DNA of 64,000 nt, from NCBI GenBank assembly GCA_021323755.1, contig JAJPKJ010000044.1, forward strand, positions 30,723-94,722, in the 5' to 3' direction. Shown here piece by piece: positions 37,761-46,412 of this stretch; the first letter of the stretch is position 1, and every line of letters begins with the position of its first letter. This DNA comes from Chitinophagales bacterium. Lineage in GTDB: Bacteria > Bacteroidota > Bacteroidia > Chitinophagales > Chitinophagaceae. A program made the position numbers and the translations under genes. A model generated the notes under the pieces. That model saw nothing but the letters and a program-made list of their open reading frames with translations, did no database searches and was not told the DNA's origin.

Positions 37761-38921
37761 ATGAGATCATTTCTGTTAACGAGTTTGATTTCTCTTTCTT
37801 TAACGGCTCAGTCGCAACAAACAAAATTTGACGATCGTTTTATAAAACACATCATCACTCCAGATTTTATTTCTGAAGGTGTTGCCGTTGCCGATGTCAA
37901 TAATGACGGCAAACCTGATATTATTGCCGGTGCTTTTTGGTTTGAAGCGCCAAATTGGATAAGGCATGAGATCACTACCCCTCAACAGTTCTTTCCAGCT
38001 ACAGGATACAGTAATTCGTTCCTGAATTTCAGTTTAGATGTAAATCAGGATGGATGGATGGATGAGATACGAATCAGCCTTCCCGGTGAAGAATGTGTGT
38101 GGTATGAGAATCCCAAAAATAATACGGATCACTGGCGCATGCATAAGATCCTTTCTAATGCAGGAAATGAATCACCGGCTTTTGTTGATGTTGATGGAGA
38201 TGGAAGAGCAGATATCATTTGCAATGACCCGGTCGCAAAAGAAATGATCTGGATGAAATCGCCATCAAAAAAGGGCGATACAACCTGGCAAAGATTTGTG
38301 ATCGCAAAAGGAGATATCGGAACAAACAGGTACACGCACGGACTTGGTTTTGCTGATATGAACAATGATGGAAGACCTGATATCATTATTACCAAAGGCT
38401 GGTGGGAAATGCCTGCAGATCCAAAACAACCGAACTGGATCTTTCATCCAGCAGATTTTGGGGAAGATTGTTCGCAGATCTTTTTGCTTGACGTACTTAA
38501 AAATGGAAATAAAGATCTCATCAGCGCTTCAGCACACAGTTATGGAATTTGGTGGCACGAAAAAATCAAAGATGAAAATGGAAATGAGGTTTGGAAACAT
38601 CACCCTATATTCAGCCATTTCTCTCAATCGCATGCAATGGCATTGGCAGATATAAACGGAGATGGAAATCCAGATCTTATCACCGGCAAGAGATATTTTG
38701 CTCATAATGAAAAGGATTCCGGCGCTTTTGAACCTGCCGTCCTATACTGGTTTGAATTTAAACCGGGAAAAACGCCATCCTGGATTCCGCATTTGATCGA
38801 CGATAATTCCGGGGTGGGTTTGCAGGTTATTGTAAGAGATATTAATAACGACGGATTGCCGGATATCATCATCAGCAATAAAAAAGGTTTATTCTTTTTT
38901 GAGCAGAAGAAAAGAAATTAA
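37761..38921 (+). CDS. Secreted FG-GAP/VCBS-repeat protein
   Basis: A 386-residue exported protein with a signal peptide (about 1-19) and at least six Ca-binding-like loops of the FG-GAP/VCBS type (DVNNDGKPD, DVNQDGWMD, DVDGDGRAD, DMNNDGRPD, DINGDGNPD, DINNDGLPD). They predict a seven-bladed propeller like integrin alpha or fungal lectins. It has no T9SS sorting domain, so it may stay in the periplasm. The function is unknown; sugar or protein binding is plausible. Confidence 0.87.
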   Translation: MRSFLLTSLISLSLTAQSQQTKFDDRFIKHIITPDFISEGVAVADVNNDGKPDIIAGAFWFEAPNWIRHEITTPQQFFPATGYSNSFLNFSLDVNQDGWMDEIRISLPGEECVWYENPKNNTDHWRMHKILSNAGNESPAFVDVDGDGRADIICNDPVAKEMIWMKSPSKKGDTTWQRFVIAKGDIGTNRYTHGLGFADMNNDGRPDIIITKGWWEMPADPKQPNWIFHPADFGEDCSQIFLLDVLKNGNKDLISASAHSYGIWWHEKIKDENGNEVWKHHPIFSHFSQSHAMALADINGDGNPDLITGKRYFAHNEKDSGAFEPAVLYWFEFKPGKTPSWIPHLIDDNSGVGLQVIVRDINNDGLPDIIISNKKGLFFFEQKKRN

Positions 38922-39003
38922 GATTTTTATATGACCTACAATTTTAAACTGAAGCTAAGACTGGTTTGACGTTTAGTGAATCAAGATATTTATAATTTGG
39001 ATA

Positions 39004-40161
39004 ATGAAAAACATACTGCTTAATTCTTTTTTTATTTTATTCTTTATTGGTTCAGATGCTCAAATTTCCTATTTCCCTGATTCCACATGGCAGGGAAAAA
39101 CACCAGAAGAACTGAAAATGAGCAAAATGATGCTGGATAGCGCTGTGAAATTTGCAGTAATAAATGAAAACAGTTTTAATAGAGATCTTCGGATCGCCAC
39201 ATTAAAATCTTACGGAGCGGAGCCGGATTTTAAAATACTTGGACCGACAAAAGAAAGAGGGGGCCCCGCAGGTCTAATATTAAAAAATGGGTACATCGTA
39301 GCAAGCTGGGGGGACATTAACCGCGTGGATATGACCAATAGCGTCACGAAGAGTTTTCTTTCTACAATTGCTGGATTAGCCATTGATGAAGGGTTAATAA
39401 AAAATCTAACAGACAAGGTAAACAGCTATGTCTGGGATGGCACTTTTGATGGAGAACACAATTCAAAAATTAACTGGGAAAATTTACTCACCCAATCTTC
39501 TGACTGGAGCGGAACACTTTTTGGGCTGCAAGATTGGGCAGACCGACCACCAAAAGAAGGTGGTATTGATGATTGGAAGAACAGAAAACTCAATGAACCC
39601 GGAACCATTTTTAAATATAACGATGTACGCGTTAATCTCCTTGCCTATTCATTGCTGCAAGTTTGGCGAAAACCATTGCCTGTAATACTCAAAGAAAGAA
39701 TTATGGATCCCATCGGCGCTTCAACTACCTGGCGTTGGTTTGGATACGATAACTCCTTTGTAAATATTGATGGAGTAATGATGCAATCAGTAAGTGGCGG
39801 CGGCCATCATGGCGGTGGCATATTCATAAGTACAGCAGACGAAGCCCGATTTGGATTATTATTCCTGAGAAACGGGAAATGGAAGACCCGGCAATTGATA
39901 TCAGAAAAATGGGTTAAAGCAATTCATCAACCTTCAACGGCTAATAAAGACTACGGATATATGTGGTGGATGAATACCACTAAAAGCTGGAAATATGTTT
40001 CTGCGGAAATTTATTTTGCCTGGGGTGCGGGCGGCAACTATATTGTTGTTGACAATGAACATGATTTGGTTATAGTTGTACGATGGATAGATGACAGTAA
40101 GATGGGTGATTTCATGAATTTAGTGGAACAGGCAGTTGCAAACAAATTCAATCATCAGTAA
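39004..40161 (+). CDS. Serine beta-lactamase-like hydrolase, secreted
   Basis: A 385-residue exported protein of the class C beta-lactamase/esterase superfamily. The nucleophile motif SxxK is S113-V-T-K116 and the Tyr motif is Y205-N-D. The third motif (KTG in lactamases) appears to be the Gly/His-rich GGGHHGGG segment. Proteins of this type are more often esterases, peptidases or amidases than resistance enzymes. The gene ends one base before the start of the next gene, so the two are translationally coupled. Confidence 0.87.
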   Translation: MKNILLNSFFILFFIGSDAQISYFPDSTWQGKTPEELKMSKMMLDSAVKFAVINENSFNRDLRIATLKSYGAEPDFKILGPTKERGGPAGLILKNGYIVASWGDINRVDMTNSVTKSFLSTIAGLAIDEGLIKNLTDKVNSYVWDGTFDGEHNSKINWENLLTQSSDWSGTLFGLQDWADRPPKEGGIDDWKNRKLNEPGTIFKYNDVRVNLLAYSLLQVWRKPLPVILKERIMDPIGASTTWRWFGYDNSFVNIDGVMMQSVSGGGHHGGGIFISTADEARFGLLFLRNGKWKTRQLISEKWVKAIHQPSTANKDYGYMWWMNTTKSWKYVSAEIYFAWGAGGNYIVVDNEHDLVIVVRWIDDSKMGDFMNLVEQAVANKFNHQ

Positions 40162-40162
40162 T

Positions 40163-40903
40163 ATGGAAGTACACCATCATCCGGATCTTCATCACAAGAA
40201 AAAAAATTTCAAAGAATATTTAAAGGAGTTTTTGATGATATTTCTTGCCGTGACTCTCGGATTTTTTGCCGAAAATTTACGCGAAGGTTTTGGCGATCAT
40301 CATAAAGCTCACCAATATGCAAAAACACTGATCGCAGATATTAAACTTGACACCGAAGAATGCAGTAATGTAATATTAAACATGAATTATTTCATTGAAA
40401 TTTATGATTCATTATTGCTTTTACTTGATGAGAAGAATGCACCCGTCAACAAAATGTATTATTATTTTGTACCAACAAACCAATACATTTATTTCAATGG
40501 CACAGACAGAACAATAGACCAATTAAAAAGTACAGGGCAAATGAGACTGTTTGAAGACAATAATTCATCAGACACGATCAATACCTATTATCACCAATCA
40601 AAATTTGTGATCAATTATACAAGCACATACTTAAAATATTTTGACGAATATCATAAAGACGCATTTGATCTGTTCGCCTACTCCAAAATGAGGAATTCAT
40701 TTTTAAATCCGAAAGAATTACTCGATTCCTCAAAGCAATTGCAATTATTAGATGATGATTATAAGATCAGGCAAAAAGTATATAACAAGCTATTTATTCT
40801 GAAAATAATTTCAGATGACTATATTCATGAAGTTGTAAAATTAAAAGCCGAAGGAAAAAATTGTATCAATTTCTTAAAAAAGGAGTTTGACATCGAACAA
40901 TAA
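40163..40903 (+). CDS. Hypothetical membrane protein, His-rich start
   Basis: A 246-residue protein starting at the ATG one base after the previous stop. The N-terminus is His-rich (MEVHHHPDLHHKKK), followed by an amphipathic segment and a single membrane helix (FLMIFLAVTLGFFAENLRE). The remaining 200 residues are helical and probably outside the cytoplasm. The same N-terminal pattern recurs in a Bacteroidota family of unknown function. Its coupling to the beta-lactamase-like gene suggests the two work together. Confidence 0.75.
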   Translation: MEVHHHPDLHHKKKNFKEYLKEFLMIFLAVTLGFFAENLREGFGDHHKAHQYAKTLIADIKLDTEECSNVILNMNYFIEIYDSLLLLLDEKNAPVNKMYYYFVPTNQYIYFNGTDRTIDQLKSTGQMRLFEDNNSSDTINTYYHQSKFVINYTSTYLKYFDEYHKDAFDLFAYSKMRNSFLNPKELLDSSKQLQLLDDDYKIRQKVYNKLFILKIISDDYIHEVVKLKAEGKNCINFLKKEFDIEQ

Positions 40904-40929
40904 AACCTTCCCCCATTGCTTGCATCCGC

Positions 40930-40956
40930 AAAATAAGAAACCACGCAATTGCGTGG
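40930..40956 (-). terminator. Terminator of tRNA operon
   Basis: A perfect palindrome (CCACGC, loop AATT, GCGTGG, 40941-40956) is followed on the minus strand by a T-rich tail (TTTCTTATTTT). It lies 5 bases after the 3' end of tRNA-Leu(UAA). Confidence 0.75.
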
Positions 40957-40961
40957 CTAGG

Positions 40962-41047
40962 TACCCGGGATGGGAATTGAACCCACACAACCGTTTCGGG
41001 TTACAGGATTTTAAGTCCTGCGCGTCTACCAGTTCCGCCACCCGGGT
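40962..41047 (-). tRNA. tRNA-Leu (anticodon UAA)
   Basis: An 86-base class II tRNA. The acceptor ACCCGGG pairs with CCCGGGT. The D arm contains TGGTAGACG, the 7-base anticodon loop is CTTAAAA with anticodon TAA, the variable arm is long, and the T arm contains GGTTCAATTCC. The 3' CCA is not fully encoded. It reads UUA and UUG Leu codons. Confidence 0.95.
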
Positions 41048-41052
41048 ATTTG

Positions 41053-41089
41053 ACTAAAAAACCTATAAGGTTTAACGACTTATAGGTTT
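41053..41089 (-). terminator. Hairpin between the two tRNAs
   Basis: An 11-base-pair perfect stem (AAACCTATAAG with CTTATAGGTTT, 9-base loop, 41059-41089) is followed by a T-tract on the minus strand. It resembles a terminator but lies between two tRNAs, so it may be a partial terminator or a processing signal. Confidence 0.55.
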
Positions 41090-41095
41090 ATCAAG

Positions 41096-41168
41096 AGCGG
41101 AAGACGAGGTTCGAACCCGCGACCTCAACCTTGGCAAGGTTGCGCTCTACCAGCTGAGCTACTTCCGC
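41096..41168 (-). tRNA. tRNA-Gly (anticodon GCC)
   Basis: A 73-base tRNA. The acceptor GCGGAAG pairs with CTTCCGC, the D arm has GTAGCTCAGCTGGTAGAGC, the anticodon loop is TTGCCAA, and the T arm is GCGGGTTCGAACCTCGT. CCA is not encoded. It is first in the tRNA operon. Confidence 0.97.
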
Positions 41169-41237
41169 ATAAATTACTGGGCTTTTCCGCAATTATTATT
41201 CAACCCAATGCATATAAAAGAACTTTGCTGCGGGCAG

Positions 41238-41268
41238 CAAAAATAATGAAGGTTAATGTACAGTCAAA
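41238..41268 (-). promoter_or_regulatory. Promoter of tRNA-Gly/tRNA-Leu operon
   Basis: On the minus strand TTTG (41265-41268) is followed after 19 bases by TATTTTTG (41238-41245), an exact match to the Bacteroidota consensus in sequence and spacing. Transcription should start near 41231, about 60 bases before tRNA-Gly. Confidence 0.75.
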
Positions 41269-41280
41269 AAAATAATTAAA

Positions 41281-41490
41281 CTACTTGTACTGCGGTGTGT
41301 ACAGCGTATTTGATGGAACACTTACTTCAGGTTTGCCTTTGTAGCGATGCGTGTATAAACCATAACTCGCACCCACTAAAAAAGCAATAATGCAAAAAAC
41401 TTCGAGGTAAAAAAGAAATACCGAAGAGTTTACCCAGCTATAGGCAAAGTCTTTAAGTTTTGGGTCCTTTATTTCTTGTGTTTCTTCCAT
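41281..41490 (-). CDS. Small membrane protein, 69 aa
   Basis: A short protein with an acidic N-terminus, one membrane helix (about 24-46) and a basic C-terminal tail. The composition resembles small accessory subunits of respiratory or transport complexes, but no family is recognised. It has a plausible -7 box (TATTTTTG on the minus strand, 41508-41515) 18 bases upstream of its start. The tRNA operon promoter lies directly after its stop codon. Confidence 0.65.
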   Translation of the reverse strand: MEETQEIKDPKLKDFAYSWVNSSVFLFYLEVFCIIAFLVGASYGLYTHRYKGKPEVSVPSNTLYTPQYK

Positions 41491-41507
41491 ATTCTAGAAT
41501 TACCCGG

Positions 41508-41515
41508 CAAAAATA
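41508..41515 (-). promoter_or_regulatory. Possible -7 box of small membrane protein gene
   Basis: TATTTTTG on the minus strand matches the TAnnTTTG consensus. The nearest TTTG lies only 11 bases upstream, which is short of the usual spacer, so support is limited to the -7 element. Confidence 0.4.
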
Positions 41516-41533
41516 ATGCTTTGAAACAAAAAA

Positions 41534-42556
41534 TCAGCTTTTGTTTTGAACAATTTGGGCAAAAGTCCTCCTGCCCTTAATAAAATATTTCCACACAATG
41601 CTTCCGGCAAACCATCCATTTAATATCCCCCTTTTATTTCCGGGAAAAACACTTTCCTTTCTTTTGAACAATATCCAGTAAACAAAAGCAAGATGCGCTC
41701 TAAAAACGGCAACAAAATAGGCGCCATCTCCGGATAATAATGATTTGATAGCCGAAAGGATATCCAGAAAAATACGCAGAGCTAACTTCGGAAACCATTG
41801 AAAAAAAGGAAGATTTTTTGCAAGCATGATCAGGTTATTACGAAAATTCAAGAACACTTTTCTTGAATTTCCCTTTGGCAATGTTCCACCCCCAACGTGG
41901 TAAACTATGGATTGCGGACAAACATAAATCGAATATCCGCTCAATTGCAAACGCCAGCACAGGTCAATCTCTTCCATGTGTGCAAAAAAATAATTATCAA
42001 ATCCGCCGGCTTTATGAAATGCCTCCGCTCTTATGAACATCGCGGCTCCCCCTGTCCAGAAAATTTTTGCCGCATCATCATACTGATGTTCATCTTTTTC
42101 ACAAACATCAAAGACCCTTCCGCGCGCGAACGGATAACCCAGGCAATCGATCCATCCGCCGGCAGCCCCGGCATATTCAAAGAATTGCTTGTTATGATAA
42201 GATAATATTTTCGGTTGTGCGGCACCGATAGTTTCATCATTGTCCATCAATGAAATAACCGGTTCTATCCAATTTGCAGTTACTTCAACATCTGAATTCA
42301 GTAAAACATAATACTCACTCTGCACTTGTTTCAACGCTTCATTATATCCTTTTGCAAAACCATAATTTTGAGAAAGTGAAATGATTCTTATTTGCGGATA
42401 ATGTTGACCAAGATAATCCATCGAGTCATCGGTTGATGCATTATCTGCCACGATAATTTCCTTATTATCATAAGTGCTGCTCACGACAAATGGCAGAAAT
42501 TGTTCAAGATATTTTCTTCCGTTCCAGTTAAGGATTACTATTGCTACTTTTGGCAA
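41534..42556 (-). CDS. Glycosyltransferase family 2
   Basis: A GT-A fold sugar transferase of about 340 residues. It shows the nucleotide-sugar-binding strand (VAIVILNWNG), the metal-binding DxD equivalent (LLNSDVEV) and the catalytic region (HMEEIDLCWRL) of the rhamnosyltransferase-like subgroup. A C-terminal amphipathic/hydrophobic segment suggests membrane association. The first ATG (42628) would add a 24-residue hydrophobic stretch absent from the fold, so a TTG start at 42556 is likely. It probably builds cell-surface glycans. It is divergent from the histidine kinase. Confidence 0.87.
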   Translation of the reverse strand: MPKVAIVILNWNGRKYLEQFLPFVVSSTYDNKEIIVADNASTDDSMDYLGQHYPQIRIISLSQNYGFAKGYNEALKQVQSEYYVLLNSDVEVTANWIEPVISLMDNDETIGAAQPKILSYHNKQFFEYAGAAGGWIDCLGYPFARGRVFDVCEKDEHQYDDAAKIFWTGGAAMFIRAEAFHKAGGFDNYFFAHMEEIDLCWRLQLSGYSIYVCPQSIVYHVGGGTLPKGNSRKVFLNFRNNLIMLAKNLPFFQWFPKLALRIFLDILSAIKSLLSGDGAYFVAVFRAHLAFVYWILFKRKESVFPGNKRGILNGWFAGSIVWKYFIKGRRTFAQIVQNKS

Positions 42557-42676
42557 CACAATGAGTTGAATAAAATTATTTTCAAAAATAAGGTTTTGAA
42601 ACGCCAATAAAACAATAAGAAAACACAATTTCCGTATTTCTTTACGGCAGTAATAATTCTTTTATAAATTCGGTAC

Positions 42677-43831
42677 ATGATACATTCCTTGTTCAACTGG
42701 AGATCTTTACTGGCAATAGTTGCCATTGGCATTGTTACCGGAACGATCTTTTATTCAAATTATCTGTCCAAAAAAATTGCAGACGACGAAAAACGAAAAA
42801 TGAGCGCCTGGATAGAGGCAGAGCGAACCATTTTAAAAGCGAACGATCAAGCCAGCCTGATCCTTGCCGCAAAGATCTCTTCTGAAAATACGGACATACC
42901 GATTATTGAAACCAATGAAAACGACAGCATTATTACATATATCAACCTCGATTCTGCAAAAGCTGAAAATGATAAGAATTATTTAGCCAAAAAACTGGAA
43001 AAATTCAAATCAGAAAATAGACCATTTGAGGTTGAATTCTCGCACACTCCATATACTGCCAACCGTTATTATTATGGACACACCCTTTTATTGGACGAAG
43101 TAAAATATTATCCGCTTGCACAATTATTCATTGTCGCGCTATTTATCTTTTTTATTTTTTATTCAATTACGGTCCGCAATCGTGCAACCCAAAACCAGCT
43201 CTGGGCAGGGATGGCAAAAGAAACCGCACATCAGTTGGGCACGCCGGTTTCATCACTGGAAGGCTGGGTTGAAATGCTGAAGGAAAATAATATTGATGAG
43301 AAAACAGTTGCAGAAATTCAAAAAGATGTGAACCGCTTGAAATTGGTTTCTGACCGTTTTGGAAAGATTGGAAGCAAACCAAAACTTGAGGAAAGAGATA
43401 TCATCGCCCAGGTTTCGAACATGATGGAATACATAAAAAAAAGATCAACAGGAAAAGTTCAATTTGGATTGAATACACATGGAGACACGCAAATTTTTAC
43501 GAAAATATCTGAACCTTTATTCGATTGGGTGATCGAAAATCTATTAAAAAATGCGCTTGATGCAATGGAAGGGAAAGGGCAAATAAATATAGACATCAAA
43601 CAAAATGAAAAAGAAATTTTTGTTGACGTTGCCGACACCGGGAAAGGCATCGCGGGCAATAATCTGCGCAAGGTTTTTAAACCTGGCTTTACTACAAAAA
43701 AACGTGGATGGGGATTGGGGCTGAGTTTATCCAAACGCATTATTGAGCAATATCACAATGGATCATTAGCCGTAAAAGACTCAGAAATCGGAAAAGGCAC
43801 AACGTTTAGGATAATGCTGAGGAAAGTTTAG
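42677..43831 (+). CDS. Membrane sensor histidine kinase
   Basis: A 384-residue kinase. Two membrane helices (about 11-29 and 147-165) flank a periplasmic sensor domain of about 115 residues. The phospho-acceptor is His185 in the variant motif AHQLGTP. Asn292 in the N box, the G1 box (DTGKGI, 320-325) and the G2 box (GWGLGLS, 344-350) show an intact ATPase domain. No response regulator is adjacent, so the partner is elsewhere. It is divergent from the glycosyltransferase gene. Confidence 0.92.
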   Translation: MIHSLFNWRSLLAIVAIGIVTGTIFYSNYLSKKIADDEKRKMSAWIEAERTILKANDQASLILAAKISSENTDIPIIETNENDSIITYINLDSAKAENDKNYLAKKLEKFKSENRPFEVEFSHTPYTANRYYYGHTLLLDEVKYYPLAQLFIVALFIFFIFYSITVRNRATQNQLWAGMAKETAHQLGTPVSSLEGWVEMLKENNIDEKTVAEIQKDVNRLKLVSDRFGKIGSKPKLEERDIIAQVSNMMEYIKKRSTGKVQFGLNTHGDTQIFTKISEPLFDWVIENLLKNALDAMEGKGQINIDIKQNEKEIFVDVADTGKGIAGNNLRKVFKPGFTTKKRGWGLGLSLSKRIIEQYHNGSLAVKDSEIGKGTTFRIMLRKV

Positions 43832-43909
43832 CATACTGGGTTCATCGTTTCCTCTTCGCGTATGGCCCTGTTTCTTATATCTAATAGCCGATGGCTAAAA
43901 TATTTTTTT

Positions 43910-43917
43910 TACATTTG
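43910..43917 (+). promoter_or_regulatory. -7 box of tRNA-Leu(GAG)
   Basis: TACATTTG matches the consensus exactly and lies 43 bases before the tRNA. A TTTG-like -33 box is not seen at the expected distance. Confidence 0.55.
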
Positions 43918-43960
43918 CACCCCAACTACAAACCCAAAAGCAAAAAGGGTAAGCTAAAAT

Positions 43961-44044
43961 GCGGCGGTGGCGAAACTGGTAGACGCACTACTTTGAGGTG
44001 GTAGCGCCCGAAAGGGTGTGAGAGTTCGAATCTCTTCTGCCGCA
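43961..44044 (+). tRNA. tRNA-Leu (anticodon GAG)
   Basis: An 84-base class II tRNA. The acceptor GCGGCGG pairs with CTGCCGC (one G-U), the anticodon loop is TTGAGGT with anticodon GAG, the variable arm is long (GCGCCCGAAAGGGTGT), and the T arm is GAGTTCGAATCTC. CCA is not encoded. It reads CUC and CUU codons. Confidence 0.96.
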
Positions 44045-44048
44045 CAGA

Positions 44049-44080
44049 AAAAGGCGAAGCGCATGCTTCGCCTTTTATTT
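44049..44080 (+). terminator. Terminator of tRNA-Leu(GAG)
   Basis: A 12-base-pair stem (AAAAGGCGAAGC with GCTTCGCCTTTT), a GCAT loop and a T-rich tail directly after the tRNA. Confidence 0.9.
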
Positions 44081-44104
44081 TACTAAATTGCAAAAAAAGT
44101 TTTC

Positions 44105-45355
44105 ATGGCAACAAATATTAAATGCCCTAAATGCGGTAGTGAATTCCCGATGGAAGAAGCAGTTTCCGAAGAATATAAAAAAGAATTGCGCGAGCAGATG
44201 GTTGTTTATAAGAAACAAAAAGATGATGAACTGATAAAAAAAGAAAAAGAATTTCAACAAAGCGTGCTAAACAAAGAGCTTGAGCTTTCAAAAAAATTCC
44301 AGGAAGAAAAAACAGTTTTGCAAAAAAGTCTCGAAGAAAACATCCGTAAATCCATCAGCGGCGATTTTGAAAATCAGCTCAAATTATTGCAGCAAACAAA
44401 CGACGAAAATGAAGAAAAATTAAAATTATCCCGACAAAAAGAATTGCAATTCTTACAAAAGGAAAAAGAACTCAAAACAAAAGAAGAAGAACTGGAGATT
44501 TCCATTCAACGAAAATTGCTTAACGAAAGAGAAAAGATAAAACTCGAATTATTTAAAGAAGAAACGTCAAGGCTTGAATTGAAAGAACAGGAATTCCAAC
44601 TGAAATTAAAAGAACTGGAGAAACAACTGGATGACCAGAAAAAACTGACTGAAGAGATGAAACGCAGGCAGGATCAAGGTTCTATGCAATTACAGGGAGA
44701 AGCGCAGGAATTATTGCTGGAGGAAATTTTACGTAATAGCTTCCCCTTTGATAAAATAGAAGAAGTAGGAAAGGGAGTTCGGGGTGCTGATTGCATTCAA
44801 ACAATAAGAAATCAATTTGGCATTGAAGCAGGCAAGATCATCTATGAAAGCAAACGAACAAAAGATTTCGCCAACGACTGGATCGAAAAATTAAAAACAG
44901 ATATGCGAACCCTTGGCGCCGATATTTCTATCATAGTAACACAGACTTTGCCAAAAGACATGGAACGATTTGGCGAAAAAGATGGAGTTTATATCTGCAC
45001 ATTCGCCGAGGTGCGCAGTGTTGCATTATTGTTGCGCAATGCATTGTTGAGAATTTTTGACGCAAAGAAAAGCCAGGAAAATAAAGGCGATAAAATGAAC
45101 ATGCTTTATGATTATTTGACGAGCAATGAATTTGGCGAACAATGGAAAGCAATTCGCGAAGGGTTCATGTCGATGAAACTATCCATACAAAAAGAACGCG
45201 AAGTGATGGAGAAATTATGGAAAGCAAGAGAAAAACAACTGGAAAAGGTTTTGCTGAATGCCGCGCACATAAAGGGTTCTGTTGAAGGCATTGCCGGTCA
45301 AGATGCCATTGATATGAATTTAATTGACAGCAACTCGTCTTCTTTTCTGGAATAA
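44105..45355 (+). CDS. DUF2130 coiled-coil protein
   Basis: A 416-residue cytoplasmic protein. The first 14 residues hold a half zinc-ribbon (CPKCGSEFP), residues 30-195 form a long charged coiled coil, and residues 200-370 match the DUF2130 domain. That domain has a pattern like PD-(D/E)xK nucleases: Glu206, Asp229 (GADC) and E248-x-K250 (IYESK). The arrangement recalls RmuC, a coiled-coil protein with the same fold linked to DNA recombination, so a role in DNA maintenance is plausible but unproven. It follows a tRNA terminator and is transcribed separately. Confidence 0.85.
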   Translation: MATNIKCPKCGSEFPMEEAVSEEYKKELREQMVVYKKQKDDELIKKEKEFQQSVLNKELELSKKFQEEKTVLQKSLEENIRKSISGDFENQLKLLQQTNDENEEKLKLSRQKELQFLQKEKELKTKEEELEISIQRKLLNEREKIKLELFKEETSRLELKEQEFQLKLKELEKQLDDQKKLTEEMKRRQDQGSMQLQGEAQELLLEEILRNSFPFDKIEEVGKGVRGADCIQTIRNQFGIEAGKIIYESKRTKDFANDWIEKLKTDMRTLGADISIIVTQTLPKDMERFGEKDGVYICTFAEVRSVALLLRNALLRIFDAKKSQENKGDKMNMLYDYLTSNEFGEQWKAIREGFMSMKLSIQKEREVMEKLWKAREKQLEKVLLNAAHIKGSVEGIAGQDAIDMNLIDSNSSSFLE

Positions 45356-45604
45356 AACAAAATCCCCTTTGATATAAGAGGCCGATTGTTTATGGCTTAT
45401 TTTGATTATGAAAACGATTTTTTTAAAAATCATTTCATGATGCATAATCTTTTATAGTTGTATTGCCCCGAGATCTAGAAATGCATGACCCCATGGTAAA
45501 CGGACTTGTCAACAATAATTTTTGATACTGAAAGATCTTTTAAATGAATTTTTGCCACACATCTTTTTTAAGCGATCAAGGTATAGCCAGTCTATTATAG
45601 AAAA
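45356..45604. other. Convergent intergenic region, nothing recognised
   Basis: About 250 AT-rich bases. An A/T inverted repeat (GATTTTT, AAAAATC, about 45415-45435) could act as a weak terminator, and no other structure is seen. Confidence 0.35.
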
Positions 45605-46099
45605 TCATTTCGTTGAAAAAGGAGGCGAATAATCAGCCGTCAATTTGCTATCCACTTTATAAGGCGTTTCGTTGATTCGCCATTCCAATACATAAAGTTT
45701 GGATCGATCATTATTAGAAAAGGCAGCAAAAGATTCGTTATTTTTTAAAATGGGCGCAGCATAATCATCCGTTCGTATGGTTGCCCATGCAATTGAAGGC
45801 AAATTAGGATTAGGGGAAAAATTTGATTTAAAATCTGGTTCCCGGGGTTCAACCTTCAAAATGCGGAAGTTTAACCCGATAACGCACCTTGGGTAACAAG
45901 CTGCGGAAATTGGACGATGGACGCAATTGCAAACTTCGGGATTTTGTGCTGGTGGAGGTGGTGGCGGTGGCGGTGGCGGCGGTGTGAAAAAAATACCTAT
46001 TAATGTCCTGATAATATCGATGTTAGATTGTGCAGCAGCACTTTCTGATATGAAAGAGCATGCAAACATGGCAGCGATGAAAACAAGTATTCTTCTCAT
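45605..46099 (-). CDS. Secreted protein with polyproline tract
   Basis: A 164-residue exported protein. The ATG at 46099 gives a clean signal peptide (MRRILVFIAAMFAC...AAAQ); an ATG eight codons upstream is also possible. After about 20 residues there is a run of 11 prolines (45950-45982), then a short Cys-containing segment (CNCVHRP...CYPRC) and a folded C-terminal region ending in an acidic/aromatic strand. The proline run uses CCA, CCG and CCT codons, so it is not a simple slippage repeat. Translating it requires EF-P. Function unknown. Confidence 0.65.
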   Translation of the reverse strand: MRRILVFIAAMFACSFISESAAAQSNIDIIRTLIGIFFTPPPPPPPPPPPAQNPEVCNCVHRPISAACYPRCVIGLNFRILKVEPREPDFKSNFSPNPNLPSIAWATIRTDDYAAPILKNNESFAAFSNNDRSKLYVLEWRINETPYKVDSKLTADYSPPFSTK

Positions 46100-46354
46100 A
46101 ATAAAATATTTGGTCTTGATCATAAATAAATGTCCAAACGAATTATTGACTTCCCGTTAAATTTAAAACGAAGGGGCAATTACAGGAAACGGGAATTAGT
46201 CGTTGACGCAAAATCAATGATAACTTGCTGAAATCGCAGTTCGTTTTGGTTTAACAGTCATAAATGTTTCCCTTAACCGGAAAACAATGGCAGCCTGAAA
46301 AGACCTTAGTGGTTATTTTTTTTTTCAATATGGTTTTGGGTGAATTCGCAGTGC

Positions 46355-46390
46355 TAATAAAAAAGCCTCATTACCAGTAATGAGGCTTTT
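46355..46390 (-). terminator. Terminator of lipoprotein gene
   Basis: A 14-base-pair perfect stem (AAAAGCCTCATTAC with GTAATGAGGCTTTT, 2-base loop) with a T-rich tail on the minus strand, 22 bases after the stop codon. Confidence 0.9.
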
Positions 46391-46412
46391 CATGAATTCA
46401 TTCATCAATGAT

